From positions 516,669 through 580,668 of the forward strand of contig NC_081550.1 of assembly GCF_901000735.1 (NCBI RefSeq): DNA of 64,000 bases. The letters run 5' to 3'. Every line of letters starts with the position of its first letter. Position 1 is the stretch's first letter. This DNA comes from Corylus avellana (lineage: Eukaryota > Streptophyta > Magnoliopsida > Fagales > Betulaceae). The position numbers were made by a program, and so were the translations under genes. Below, in pieces: positions 35,556 to 51,737 of this stretch. The notes under the pieces are model-generated. The model ran no database searches and was not told the DNA's origin. It saw only the letters and a list, made by a program, of their open reading frames with translations.

Positions 35556-35711
35556 AAGCGCACGCGCGAGGCATATAAGGTGACACGCGCAGGCACTCAA
35601 GTACCGTCGTTCCAAGTCTATAGCGATTCCAAGCTAAACCAAACGTCTCGCTCTCGATTTTGCCCAAAACCTCGCCCGCCGCACCCAACCCTCGCCGATT
35701 TGCACCCTTCA

Positions 35712-36480
35712 GGTCTCTCTCTCTCTCTCTCTCACTCTCTCTCTATGTATATATACGCGAGCGCAATAGTTAGGGTTTAGGGATTTATGGTGTGCCCTAA
35801 TTTATTTTATTTTCTTTTTGTTTCTAATGCTCAAATGACATTAACGTTCACGGTTCTCTAAATTATTACTTCGACCAGTGTAGGATTTAGTATAGTTGTT
35901 TTGATTTGGGGGATAAATGTTTTTACTATTATTTGGGATTGTTTCATTGTTTCTAGGGTTTTACTGTGGTGGTTTGAGTAATTGGAATTTCGTTATATTT
36001 GAAACGCGTGCATGTAATATGTGTTGAAGTGAGTATAGAGTAGAGAAGAAAGGAAGATTTATTTTTTGTATGGACATTCGATTGCGTGTTTGAATCATTC
36101 TGTTCTGTAGCATAATGTGGGAAAATGAACCATTACCTTCATATACATATGGTTTTAATATGTATACGTAGCAGAAGCAGTTAACTTGCCTGTCTTGTAA
36201 TTTGTTGGGTTGAACAATACGACCTATCTCAAGCAATTAATTTGATCTTGGTGATGTAATTATACCTTGTGGAATACATGTTAGTGACCTTTTATGAGTA
36301 TATTTTTAGATTTAAATGCTTAATTTGATAGTAATCTTTTTGAATAAGTAGCCATTTGAGCTTATGGCTTAAGTTTGCCACATCTGATTTGTATTAAATA
36401 TGTGATCTTGGTTACTTTACTGTTTTGCCTTTTATTTTTTAGTTTCATATTTTAATGGATCTCTTGAAATTGGTTAATAG
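35712..36480 (+). other. Inferred 5'UTR intron of the SCL gene (copy 1)
   Basis: A donor-like CTTCAG/GTCTCT lies at 35712 and an acceptor-like TTAATAG/G at 36479-36480, leaving a ~20-nt exon before the ATG at 36500. It begins with a polymorphic (CT)n tract, two CT units longer in copy 2. Inference from splice motifs and absence of coding sequence. Confidence 0.5.
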
Positions 36481-36499
36481 GGCAGACTATTATCTATAA

Positions 36500-40460
<3,961 letters not shown>

Positions 40461-42860
40461 TCTACTTGAAACAGTCCACTCTTATGCTAGCTTGTTATTG
40501 GATTTATTTTGCACTTTCTGTCGAGTTTATGTTAGTTTCTGTTGTGCTCAACGAATTTGATCTAGATTCTTGTTCTGTCCTGATATTTTAGAGTATGCTT
40601 GTTGATTGCATATGGTTATGGAAGATCTTGAATCTATGAATTCTTTTGGAAGGGGTGTTGTTGGAAAATATGGTTGATACAAATAGACTGGAGTTGCTAA
40701 TATGTTGTGCCATCCATGACAGTCTAAAATTTACAAAAGAACAGAGCGTGTGCATTAAGAGAACCAGACTGAGGACCATGACAAGGCAATAATTAACGGA
40801 GGAGATATTAATCTTGCAATGATGTTAATCCGGTGATGTTGAGAAGTGTAAATGATTTTTTTATTTGAAGCCGTTGTGTTTTGTCATAATTAAGGTTGAC
40901 ATTGAAGATCAACAAATAAGCCTTTTTGTTGGATTTTCACCACTAGAAATCCGGATCCAGTTCCTCTTTTTTTATTTTATTTTTTATTCTTTGTCAGCGT
41001 CGTTTGATAAGAGAAAAAGTATTTTATAGTTTCGCCGGTCAGTCCGCATGAGAGCTACCAAACAATCGTTTTGTCTGCCTGATAGGACGCTCGATAGTCG
41101 ATACTACTGTTTCTTTTGATTGTTCTGTATTTCTGAGAGAGGGGGAGGGAATCGGGGGGATCTTTGTTGCCCGAGTAAAAGGCGTTGCATAAAGAGGAAA
41201 TAACTTTTGACGTTTTGTATCCACAAAATTTCACTTTACAACCAAGCAGCATCTATGCTTATTGTGTGCTCTCTGTTCAATTTGATTCTCTCCTCGGTAT
41301 TTCATTTGGGACCCATATTTGTTAAATTGAGATGATTTATGATACCCTGCTCGCCACTTTTGTGGGTTTAGTGTAAAATATGTTTTTCTTTTGGCAGCCA
41401 AAAGAAAAAGGTTTTCTTTTTCTTGACCCACCTTCTTCCGGCCTCCAACCAAGCCACCGTCTTCAAAATAGGATCTTCTCAATCTTAACTGAAGTTGAGG
41501 GAACAATTTTATAGTTCATATTAGATTTTGTAACATCTAATTTTATACAGAGTGTTATTTTAAAATATCACGTCACGGTACGTAGCATATACACCGTTAG
41601 ATGTTATGAAACTTAATATAGAATTTTGGATTATAAAATGGTTTTTCATTGAAATGAAGAGGATCCAGATCCACCAAGTCCTGCAAAGAAGTTTAATAGC
41701 AAAAAATTACATCATGAAAGCTCAATAGTGAAAACAAATTATTTTATACTAATGTCACACATATTAATAAAATCATACTTAGAATTCATATAAACAATAT
41801 AATGACACACTCCACGTGTCAAATACACAAAAGATGCAACCATAGAAAGAGTTAAATTGCACTCCAAATTGGTTACCATTTTTTCCAGAGCCAACTACAT
41901 TACTATCTATGAACCAATAAAAAATCAACTTCCTCCCAATGTTTGATTCTATGTGGAATTTCATTTTTATTGCATAATAGCATATCTCTAATCGTTTGTA
42001 TTGGATTTACCAAAAAAAAAAAAAAAAGGTTTGTACTGGGCCTCGAAAAGCCAATAAGAAAAGCCCGCCACAACTTAGAGTCATGGCTGTTTTAAGTTAA
42101 AAATCCCAAATAATAACTGAACTAATTATGAAGTGTAACCTTTTCGATATCTATCGACTTTCATCTCAAACCTGATTAGAACCGTTCTCACGAGGCCATG
42201 ACTTTTCAACTCCTTCAAGCTCACAAATATGACTTTTGGAGGGAAAATCACCAAAAGGGCCTCTTGCATGGTACCTATATAATAATATCATGTAAATAAA
42301 TATTAAAAAATATATAATAAGTACAAGCGATAATGTCGATGCGTGCCACCAAGATTCAAGCATCCATACTTTTTAAACAAATTTGCAAAAAAAAAGAAAA
42401 GAAAACAGTCAACAACAATAAAATAGGACTCTGTCTGTATCTGTCTGTTTACTGTAACACTCAGTTGGTCAGATTAACAGAGAAGCTGCCATTGGAGGTT
42501 TCTTCATCTCTGTCGCCTTCTGTTTATTTTGGGTCTCCTCTGTAACCTTTCATTAGTATTTGTTAAATCTGAGTTATGTTTGTTTTAAAATATAATTGGT
42601 AAAGTGGGGTATAGTTTATCACTGTTAGAATTATTATTTTTTTCCCAAAAAGGTTTTGTATAGCTCTCGAAGTAAGTTTGTTTTTTTTTTTTTTTTTTGT
42701 TGCGGTGTTCTGGCTTCCACATTTAAGGAATAGGTCTTTTAACTCGGTGGGGCTTTGATAATCTTTCTATTTTCTTTCTTAGATTCCTTGTTCTAGGCAC
42801 TTAGTTCTGTGTCTCAAGCATTTAACTTTCTTTGTGTTTCTGTGGGGTTTTGTTTTGTTA
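40461..42860. other. SCL 3' flank and intergenic spacer (copy 1)
   Basis: It begins with the SCL 3'UTR. No further coding sequence was recognised. This spacer holds most of the mismatches between the two duplication copies (for example near 41033, 41127, 41249, 41430, 41453, 41493 and throughout 41520-42000). Short minus-strand frames here are not supported. Confidence 0.5.
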
Positions 42861-42916
42861 GTTCTTTGGAAGCGGTACAGTGTAGATAACTCAGTCCCTT
42901 CAGCTGGGCAAGTTGG
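42430..42916 (+). promoter_or_regulatory. Probable orphan promoter and leader of a glucanase-type gene (copy 1)
   Basis: In copy 2 the equivalent stretch (about 58610-59094) lies upstream of the GH17 gene and ends in a donor-like GGATCAG/GTACTC, so it is probably a non-coding first exon. In copy 1 the gene it should serve is absent because the copy stops at the N gap. Inference from position and splice motif. Confidence 0.4.
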
Positions 42917-43559
42917 ATCAGGTACTCTTTCACTGTTCAGTCTTCATTTCTACATCTGAGTTCAGTCTTTCTTCTTCCTTTTTTTCCTTTTGGTTTCTGG
43001 CTTCTTTGATAATGGATGGGTTTTGGGTTTTGGCTGGCATATGGGTGCTTTTCAATTTGATTTTTTTGGGGAAGGTGGGGATTGTGCTCCTGGGTTTTCT
43101 TAGTTTAGGCGTTTTATTTCTAGTTTTGTACTTTTTGTTTTCCTTGAGGTACTGGATTTTTATTTTTTACTTTCTTAAAATATTGAATGGCTGATTTGCA
43201 TGTAAAGACTACAGTTAATTTATTACTGTTAGTTTTTAGATTATTCAGGCTCAGCTTTGGATGTATAAAACTTGTCTCTTTGTTTCTTACAATTATGAGT
43301 AGGAATATCTACTCGAAAGGTTGTACATTCCTGCCTTTATTCCTTGTTATTTGTACTTTTATTTGCTTGCAATTGAGTTTCGCAATCTGTCCCTTTATTG
43401 GCTTATGCGATAGTCGTTTAGTGTTGGGGTTTAGGGTTTGTGAGAGTTGAATGTACAGCTTGGGAAGTATTTTCTCAGGTTTGTGCCCAACTGTTAGGTT
43501 TTATGCTGGCTAATTCAGTGTCAAAACTAAGTTGGTTGTAAGTTTAGGTTTAGTTGATT

Positions 43560-44487
43560 AAGCTGGAACATGATTTGGTGTCTAAAGTTGAAGAACTGAA
43601 GCCGCCGTTTGCAAGATGGTCGATAGCCGTTCGAACTTGATCTTCAAGGAAATTCAAGACTTGAGATACGTTGGTTGTTGGAAGTTCGAACAGAGGTCTT
43701 CATACTTTAGAAATTCAAGTTCCCAAGAAGGTCAATCACACCAAGTCCGAATGATGAAGAAGTCAAGGTGTTTACAAGTTTACCCGAAAGCCTTGGTCGC
43801 AAGACCATTCAAAGTTCATTCTAACGGAGATGTTTCACAATAGCCACATAGAAGCTCGGTTGCAAGCTGTTCACAGAAGGTTCGAACAAGATCTTTATTG
43901 GGGTAGATCCGAGACGCTTGGTCGTAACTCCGATCATACCATGTTCGAACGTTGCCATTGAGAAAACCGTGAAATCCTAGCACACGTTAGAACACTTTAC
44001 TTACCCATTTGAATGTTGTGGCTTTAAACTGAGTTTTTTCAGAAACTGACTTGCACCAAAACCTTAGTTTTTCCTAGGGTCAATATAGGCGTCCTTATAC
44101 ACGATTTTCAGATGATCCTTTGGATGTTATTTTGTGCTCTTGAAGAGAACCTTAGATTTATTATGCCTTCATTCTTAAACCTCTCCTAGACTTTGTTTAA
44201 ACCACACAGACAAAAACAAACGACCTTCAGCCACCAAAGTTCCGGGTTGTAGAGAAAGTTTGATAAAAAAAAGATTTGCTCGAGTTCTGGAGCTACTGCA
44301 GTAGGAAACAAACAGGTCGTTTGTTTGGTACAATTCAGGTTTACTACAGAGGTTTTGTAAGTATAATTGATTGTAATTTGAAATCTTCTATGGTGGATAA
44401 GTTTCTTGGGGTTGACTGCTCTAGGAGTGGTTTTACTTTTGAAGAGTTCTTCAGAAGTTTTCACTTCGTCACCAAATTGATTTGTTT
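43560..44487. repeat. Possible retroelement-derived segment (copy 1)
   Basis: A distinct block with several TTCGAAC words and no intact gene. In copy 2 the same block continues to CTCCTATTCACCCCC at about 60716, a motif often seen near the end of plant LTR leaders. No terminal repeats were identified, so this is a weak call. Short open frames inside are not supported. Confidence 0.3.
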
Positions 44488-44587
44488 NNNNNNNNNNNNN
44501 NNNNNNNNNNNNNNNNNNNNNNNNNNNNNNNNNNNNNNNNNNNNNNNNNNNNNNNNNNNNNNNNNNNNNNNNNNNNNNNNNNNNNNN
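44488..44587. other. Assembly gap of 100 N
   Basis: Exactly 100 N, a common placeholder for a gap of unknown size. It separates the cut end of duplication copy 1 from the unrelated sequence at 44588. Confidence 0.99.
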
Positions 44588-45155
44588 GTGACTTATTGTG
44601 GTGGTCGCATAGTCACTTTAATTTATTTTTAATTTTTTAAAATAATAAGTTCGTTCATCATTTTATAAAGTATTTAAAAACCACATTAATTTTAGGAGAA
44701 TAAAAAGATAGTAATAAAGATTAAAATAGCCAACCATGTGATTTTAAATGAAAATTTGAATACATTTATCTTTAACTTTTATATTTCAAATATCAAATGT
44801 TTACTTTAAATTCCTTAATAGCCAAAAAAGGAAAGAATGTTCTAAATTGCTTTAGTGTAGTAAAACATTAATTATAGTGATGATTTAAACACAATTATAT
44901 TCAATCATTATGTGTAATATATACACTACCCAAAGATGTGATCTAGGTCCATAATTATTGTATCTATTTACTTGTGTCATCCCTAGTCCTAAGGGCCTTT
45001 TTGTTTTCCCCTATATATGAACTTGTGAGTAGAGTCTCGATTAAGCTCTCCCATAAACCCAATCAATTAAAAAAATAAATAAATAATGGAATAACTAGAT
45101 AATAAATCTTAAATATTTATCTTATAAAACTATGGTTTCTCTAAATGGTGCTTGA
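44588..45155. other. AT-rich sequence upstream of the NLR pseudogene
   Basis: It carries a fragment of repeat family B at about 44680-44713 (CCACATTAATTTTAGGAGAA). Otherwise no gene was seen; no intact TIR N-terminal exon is present here. Confidence 0.5.
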
Positions 45156-45179
45156 GTGAACTTGCCAACATTGTCGAAT

Positions 45180-47340
45180 GCAGGGAGGGAAGACAGAGGG
45201 CTAATAGTTTGTTCCGTTTTCTACCATGTGGATCCCTCTGACGTACGAAATCAGAGAAAGAGTTTTGCAAAAGCTTTAGCTAGACATGGAGAGGACCCAG
45301 AGGTTGACGAAGAGAAGATGATGATGTGGAGGGCTCAATTTGAAGTGAAGTGAGTTGCTTTCTTGCTTGTAAAGAAAAATATAATAGGAGAATCGATAGT
45401 TGTCAGAATGCTTTACAGAACCAACTTATTTCCAAGATCCTGATCATGGGAGAAGAAATAAAATATAATAGAATGGATGATCATGATCGAATCTGTGTGA
45501 TAAGTAGCAGACTAAGACACAAAAGGGTATTTCTTGTTCTTGATGATATGGATAGTGAAGAACAAGTGGAAGCATTAGCATGAAGCCCTGATTTGTTTGG
45601 TGAAGGGAGTAGAATCATTTTAACAAGCAGAGATTTTCATTTCTTGAACAGGCATGTGACTGCTAGTACTATCTATGAGGTGATGAAGTTGTTGAATGAC
45701 AATGAAGTTTTGCAGCTCTTTTGTTGGAATGCATTCAAGGCATCCTATCCTGAAGAAAACTATAGGAATCTGTCTTGGAAATTTGTGAGTTATGCTCAAG
45801 GCCTTCCTTTTGCTCTTAAAAGTTTTGGTGCCTACTTGTTTGATAGAACACCAGATCAATGGAAGAGTTTCTTGGATCAAATACAAGAAGGGCATCTAGA
45901 AATCATACAACCATTACAAATTAGCTATAAAGGACTGGATGCAATTGAAAAGGAATTATTTTTAGATATTGCTTGTTTCTAAATAATTTCATTAGCGCTT
46001 AATCTTAACCGTTGATTTATTCATTTGGTTATAACAGAGTTCAGAGGATTTGAAAATCATTGACCTGCGTGGCTCTCAAAACTTGATGAAGATACCAGAT
46101 TTCACCGGAGTCCCAAATCTTCATAATAGACTAGATCAAGTTTGAAGGTTGTACAAGTTTGTCTAAGCTCCATCCATCTATTGGAGTCCTTAAATGGCTT
46201 AAACGATTGAATTTTGGAAATTGCAAACTATTAAAAGCCTTCCAGACATGATCAACTTGGAATCTCTTGAGTTTTTTGATCTATCTGGCTGCTCAAGGCT
46301 CAAGGCGCTAATTTCCAGCCATCCTAGGAAATATGACATCTTTGGGGATTCTTAAGTTGGACGGGACTGCTATAAAGGAATTACCATTATCATTTGAGAG
46401 TTTATCTGGGCTTGAAACTCGAGTTAAAAAACCTGCAAAAACCTTTCATCTTTTCCAAGTGTCATTTCCAGTTTGTCATCTCTTGAGATTGTAACCTGAG
46501 CGGGAACAAGTTTGCTATAATACCAGATACCATTTGCCAGCTTTCCAATCTTGAATCGCTTTACTTGAGAAATTGCAGCAGGGTTCAAGCACTGCCAAAG
46601 CTTCCATTGAGTTTAACATACTTGTATGTTGAGAATTGTCCATTGCTGGAGATGTTTTCTGATGTACCCCAGAACTTTAAGTGAAATATTGGCCACCACC
46701 GATTGCTCCTTAGCAGCATTGCATATTGATCATTATGATGGTGGCAGTCCCTGCAATATTTTACAATTGGACCAACGAAAACATTTATAGACCCAAGGCT
46801 ATTGCCTATTGGGTGAGTCTCTTCTTTCTCTCATTTTAACACAAAAAGTCCCTGCAATATTTGCCTTTTTTTTTAACACAAAAATCTTAGTTTTTGTTTT
46901 GTTTATCTCTTACAGAGAAGATTCTTTGGTACCAAGGTCATATGTGGCTCGTGGTTGGGACCTGGAATCCCATAGGTTCAACAACAAAAGTGCTAGCTCC
47001 TCTGTAAAACTTGAGATGCATCCAGATTTGAATGGTAATAGGGAGTGGAAAGGATGTGCTCTGTTTGTTGTTTATGAAGTCCATGAGCATGAAAAGTCAA
47101 ATTCTATGATTTTTGAGGGCACTGATCATCCTACTCTTCATCACTTTGTTTATCATTTTGAGACCGACAAAGGACATCTAGATATACCCTTTGTCCTCCC
47201 TGTCCCTAAAGTAACATCTGTTGGGGCAACTGGATTTTGGGTGAATATACCAGCTAAATGGTTTTTGGAACAGTACTCAAAGAACTTGGATGATTTCTCA
47301 AGAAAAATATGCTTTGCTCAAGACATCACCTCACCACCTT
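45180..47340 (+). pseudogene. TIR-NBS-LRR (TNL) disease-resistance gene remnant
   Basis: Family blocks occur in the right order but with pieces missing and frames broken. They are the C-terminal part of a TIR domain (VFYHVDPSDVRNQ, 45214-45252), NB-ARC kinase-2 (RVFLVLDDMD), RNBS-B (GSRIILTSRD), GLPFAL and ELFLDIACF (to 45979), then LRR-like stretches (LKIIDLRGSQNL, LKLDGTAIKELP, NLESLYLRNCSRVQALPKLP, 46038-46680), and a C-terminal jelly-roll-type exon (46915 onward: GCALFVVYEVHEHE, PKVTSVGATGFWVNIPAKWF). The P-loop and first NB-ARC part are absent. TGA interrupts the NB-ARC frame near 45580, and stops break the LRR region. The last frame runs across 47325 into the duplicated block, ending at 47399. 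An intact TNL would be an intracellular immune receptor; this one cannot be. Confidence 0.88.
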
Positions 47341-47510
47341 TTGTGGAAATTCTTCACAATGCACACCATATAGCTAATAACCTAACAGAACCAAATTAAT
47401 TCGTGTGTTGAATTACAAAACAAGACGAGATACAAAAAAATCAAACTAACAGCAATACATGCTCTTATTATTCGTATAAACATACTTTAAATTCTACAAG
47501 TGGCTTCAAT

Positions 47511-49528
47511 TCAAATTGAGTCATCAGATTCATCAGAGTCGCTTCTGTCAGGCTCCCCAGCATTTGTTCCAACCTCTGGGGCATCTGCCTTTACAACAGG
47601 CGCAGGCACAGGTTTTTTACTTGCATTCCGGACACTTCCATCTACATCTTCCTCTTGCTCAGCAGCTTCAGCATGTGAACAACTCAATCAAGGAATAATC
47701 AATGTACATAAACATGACATAACAGTCTTCATCACCAGACATTGAAAACTATGACTAATTCCATCATTCACAAACAAGCAATACATCAAATCATACTCTC
47801 ATATTTTTCTGTGAAACAATGTACCAAGTGCCTTGACCTAACATCCTCAGCTTAGTGACACATTGAATTAGAGGTGAAAACAAGATAAAAAGCATAAAAA
47901 CATACTTCCAAATGAACCATAACAGTCAATTTTAGCCCACCATTTTTTTGGATTTAAATCAAACTGTGCAACCATTACCCCAATCCCAATCAGCCACTGG
48001 AATCTTAAACTGACATTCAAAGCTTAGATTATTTCCCTTTGAGTGTAATCTCACAACAATACTAATCAAGTAAAAGTACACTAACATATAAGGATATCAA
48101 CATTCTCCGCTGCTGCACCAGCATGGATCTTCACTAAATCTTTCAGGACACGCTGTACAAGCTCAGGCTGCAGAATGTAACGAAGTTGCAGTCAGTACAA
48201 ACATCAGATTGAAAAGGAAAGTGAAGAGAAAACTACAAAGTAACATCCCATAATGCTATTCTCTTACTATTAATCCTTTCCCCCTCTCCTGCAAAAATAT
48301 TAATGTCATGTTAAATCTTTGAAATAACTGATTTATACATTTAGATCTGGCTCCCTGCGAAATCTCCGCTTTCGAGCATCCCTCATAGGAGGGGTGAGAC
48401 CATGTCTGTACTCCACCACATCTGGAGTATCATCACCTGCTTCTCTAACCATAATCATCTGTTACAACCAGCAGTTCATACGGTTGCATTAGAATGAAGA
48501 AATCAAGTCTTTAATTGTCAATAATGATAATGACAAAGAGCACTTTACCTGACCAACATCTGCAGTCTTGATCAATACACTGTCATCATATGTTTTATAT
48601 GATTCCACAACACAAGGAAGATCCAACAGTGATGCAGGGAAATGATCATTGCCAATGACAAACGTGCCACTCTTCCCATCCTCTGCAATGTAAGATAATT
48701 TTAAGTTCACAATTAGACCAAGAAGGCAGGTCACTCAATAATAATATTGGCCATAAATCCTTTCTTTTTTTTTCTTATCATTTGCTCCTACACTAGGCAA
48801 ATCAACTACTTCTACAAATATTATTTAACAACTCAACATAAAAGGTTTTACCTTTGAATTTAAAAACCTACTTTAAAAAGTGAATGGAAGAGCACAAATA
48901 AAGAACTGGAAAAGGGAGGTTTTGAAGTGGTGAAGAGTGAATGCCGATATCAAAGATGCATGTTGCAATTTGAGTAAAATATAAATTTTCATAAAAACCA
49001 GCTGCTTTTTTTAAAAAAAAAGAAAAAAAGAAAAAAAGAAGCTCAACACCATATTGTTAGCACATAACAAGAAGATAGGTATAACTTTACAGAAAGAGAA
49101 ATTTAATTAAATATCACTTGGCCATAACCTTTAGGAAACGGATCAATATAATGACATAGCACTTCTGAACCAATAATATATTTCAAGATTCAGACCATTA
49201 GAAAAGCAAAGAACGTGTAACGATTTGACACACCAGTTATGTCATCTTTAAACGTAACGATATGCCATAAGAAAACCAAATTGGGATAAGCAAAGAACCT
49301 TTTTTTTTTTTTGGCTCCTTTTCTTTTGGGTTACTCAAATTTTGCTTTCCAAGCACATCAGAAACTCATTATGTAGTATCTTTGATGAAAAAGAGTTCAT
49401 TTCTCACCAGAAAAGGACAAATCCAATGACTTGTCGTCAGAAGATGAAGCATTTTCACTTTCACTCAAAAGGCGGTCTAATCGCTCTGCAACAGAAGGTG
49501 GAACTCTGAGTATGAACTGCTCGTCCAT
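47511..49528 (-). CDS. TAF7: TAF7, TFIID subunit 7 (copy 2)
   Basis: Exons 49528-49408, 48682-48549, 48458-48339, 48167-48086 and 47665-47511, 203 aa, same splice sites as copy 1. All TAFII55 blocks described for copy 1 are present. The only coding change found by eye is a synonymous Arg codon in the last exon. Intron changes seen are a C/G change downstream of exon 2, a T/G change near 48291 and one extra T near 48769. Both copies would give the same protein. If this is a real second gene it doubles the dose of a TFIID subunit; if it is an allele, the dose is unchanged. Confidence 0.9.
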
Positions 49529-50930
49529 TACTGGAAAAAATAAAAAAACATCAAATTAATTGGCCTAAATTAATCAAAATCACAATTCCACAAAGCTCTA
49601 AAGCATCATTCACCTTATAAAAAGGCCACCTTTAGATTACAAATTGCATTTCTATAAGCAATAATTGCAACCCAGATAACAAATTAATAATAATTACCAA
49701 ATATTTTACATTTATTGATCAGAATCTCTTTGTGCAATAAAATTCAACTCCTTTTGCATTGTCCTATAGGCCAAGGAATTCAAAAGGAAAAGGAGAATTA
49801 ATTTATTCTTTTTTCGCATCAAATCAATCCATTTTTCACGGGGGAAAAAAAAAACCCCGAATAAGTGAAACCATCAAGTCGAAAAACTTAATCTGCAATC
49901 CAGAAAAGTCCCTTAGCCAAGCCCCAAAAACCCCAAATGAAACCTTTTTAAAAAAAGTATATATAATAATAATAATAAAAAAAAGATATCCCAAATAAAC
50001 AGTACAAATCTCACCCAATCTCGTTCTCTCTCCCAGTCTCCTTCTGTTGAGAGTCAATCCCTTCTTGTTTCTGCAGATAAGCTTCTCTCACAGTGCATAC
50101 GTGATATGAGGGTTGTGGGTCTGCGATGGGAAGGAAAAAATTGAGAGATTTGGAATTGGAAGGAAGGAAGGTGAAGAAGTTGATGAACGTGAGAGAGATT
50201 TTAGGATATGGGAGAGTTGGAAGGAAGGGTAGTTTTTTCTTGGAGGGAAAAAGGAAAGTGAAGATGGAGAGTGGCCCGAGTGGGGAGAGGAGAGAGCAGA
50301 GAGAATACTGATTTTATTTTTTTATTTTTATGAATATAATAAACTACGACCATTCTCAATGGAAGAGCCAAATATTACTTTTATCTAAAATGACTCTTTA
50401 AATGTTTAAAAAAACATCTACATTGAATTAGGCAAAAGAAAATGTAAAATAGATATTTGATTGGAAGAGCTAAAAAAAAAAGTTAAATGTAGCAACATTT
50501 TGTAAGAGAGCTATTTTATTTTTTTATTGTTTCTCTCACCTGTTTTCTCTTTTTCCCAAATTTTTTTTTTCTACTTTTTATCTGCATGTTCTCTTTTTTC
50601 TCAAAATTTTTCCTATTTTTCTTCTCACATGTTCTTTTTTTCCCAAAACTTTTCTCACTTTTAATAATATTTAAATGATATAAATAAAAATATAGCTAAT
50701 CGAATGTGGTTGCATTTAAAAATTCATTAGCTAAACTAGATAAAAGTGAATTTTGATGAGCCATTTTGTATAAAAATTTGACTCATCTATCGGGAATGCT
50801 CTTAGGTAGCTACAGATTTCTCAATGTATTAGAAACATTGTAGCAACTCAATTGTGTACGTGGGACCGCCTTTTCCTTATTTGATTAAAAAAAAAAAAAC
50901 CCAATAGTGTAGGTTATATTTGTTTATGAG

Positions 50931-51008
50931 GGTTAGCTTAATCGGTTCCGGACCATGTTTTATGAAGCAGATGTCACTAGTTAGAATTCTTATTCCTCTC
51001 TTAAGGGG
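50931..51008 (+). mobile_element. Decayed tRNA-derived SINE (family 2), copy 2
   Basis: Duplicate of 34749-34826 with the same degenerate A and B boxes, so the insertion predates the split of the two copies. Confidence 0.55.
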
Positions 51009-51015
51009 AATTGAA

Positions 51016-51087
51016 AGCCACCCCTAAGGGCCTATTCAGCCACCCTTGTGGCCCTAGGGGGTGGTTCGGCCACCCCTAGGACCAAAC
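51016..51087. repeat. CCACCCC hairpin repeat, copy in duplication copy 2
   Basis: Duplicate of 34834-34905, same word structure. Confidence 0.55.
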
Positions 51088-51704
51088 TCAAAAAATATTA
51101 TACATTTATTTTTTTTGCCCAATATGCCACAATGTGTAGGGAATCAAAAGTGATTCCCTATATATTATTTTAATGTAACATTTATTTTTCCTCTCTTATC
51201 TTTAATTATTTTGTCTTTAATTGAGGATTGTGTTGAGATTTTATGAAAAAAGTTAGGGTACATAGAAAATTTGTATTTCATAATGAAATAATATTTTAAT
51301 GATATATGGAAAAGTAATAACCTATTGTAAAATATATTTTCATAGGGAAGCAATTAGTAGTTTTGTACAATAAATTTAGAGAAAATCAAAAGAAAGCTGC
51401 TGCTAGTGCTCTAAGAGCATCCATATTATTGAGCTCTACAAATAAAAATTAAATTTTAAGAGAAAAACTCACTTTTTAAAATTTGAAGAGTCACTTTTAA
51501 AATGAATCAAATATCAAACCCTCTATATCCTTTTATACTTTATTTAAATATTATTATTTTCTTATTTTTTTAATTATTTTTTTTGTTAATAATGAAGTAG
51601 AGAGTTAATTAAATGACTATTTTTGTGAGTTTTTGAAAATTTTAAAGTAAACCAAATTTAAAGAGCCATCCCATGCTCTAAGCTTTTACATAATTGCTGC
51701 TGGG

Positions 51705-51737
51705 CACGTGTCATACAAACCCTAGACGCTATATAAG
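51705..51737 (+). promoter_or_regulatory. SCL promoter: G-box, telo-box and TATA box (copy 2)
   Basis: CACGTG at 51705-51710, AAACCCTAG and TATATAAG in the same spacing as at 35523-35555. Core promoter unchanged between copies; the following CT microsatellite is longer here. Confidence 0.65.

Larger units (their letters stand above)
49529..51704. other. Intergenic region between TAF7 and SCL (copy 2)
   Basis: Same contents as 33347-35520: TAF7 leader with intron, AT-rich spacer, decayed SINE (50931-51008) and CCACCCC hairpin repeat (51016-51087). No additional gene. Confidence 0.5.

Noticed and set aside
42913..43450. Hydrophobic open frames of 87-93 codons after the glucanase-type leader
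   Set aside because: T-rich intron-like sequence that gives Phe/Leu-rich peptides by composition. The equivalent frame in copy 2 is not kept at the same length.
45180..47399. Functional TNL resistance gene
   Set aside because: P-loop and early NB-ARC are missing, TGA interrupts the NB-ARC frame, and the LRR part has several stops.
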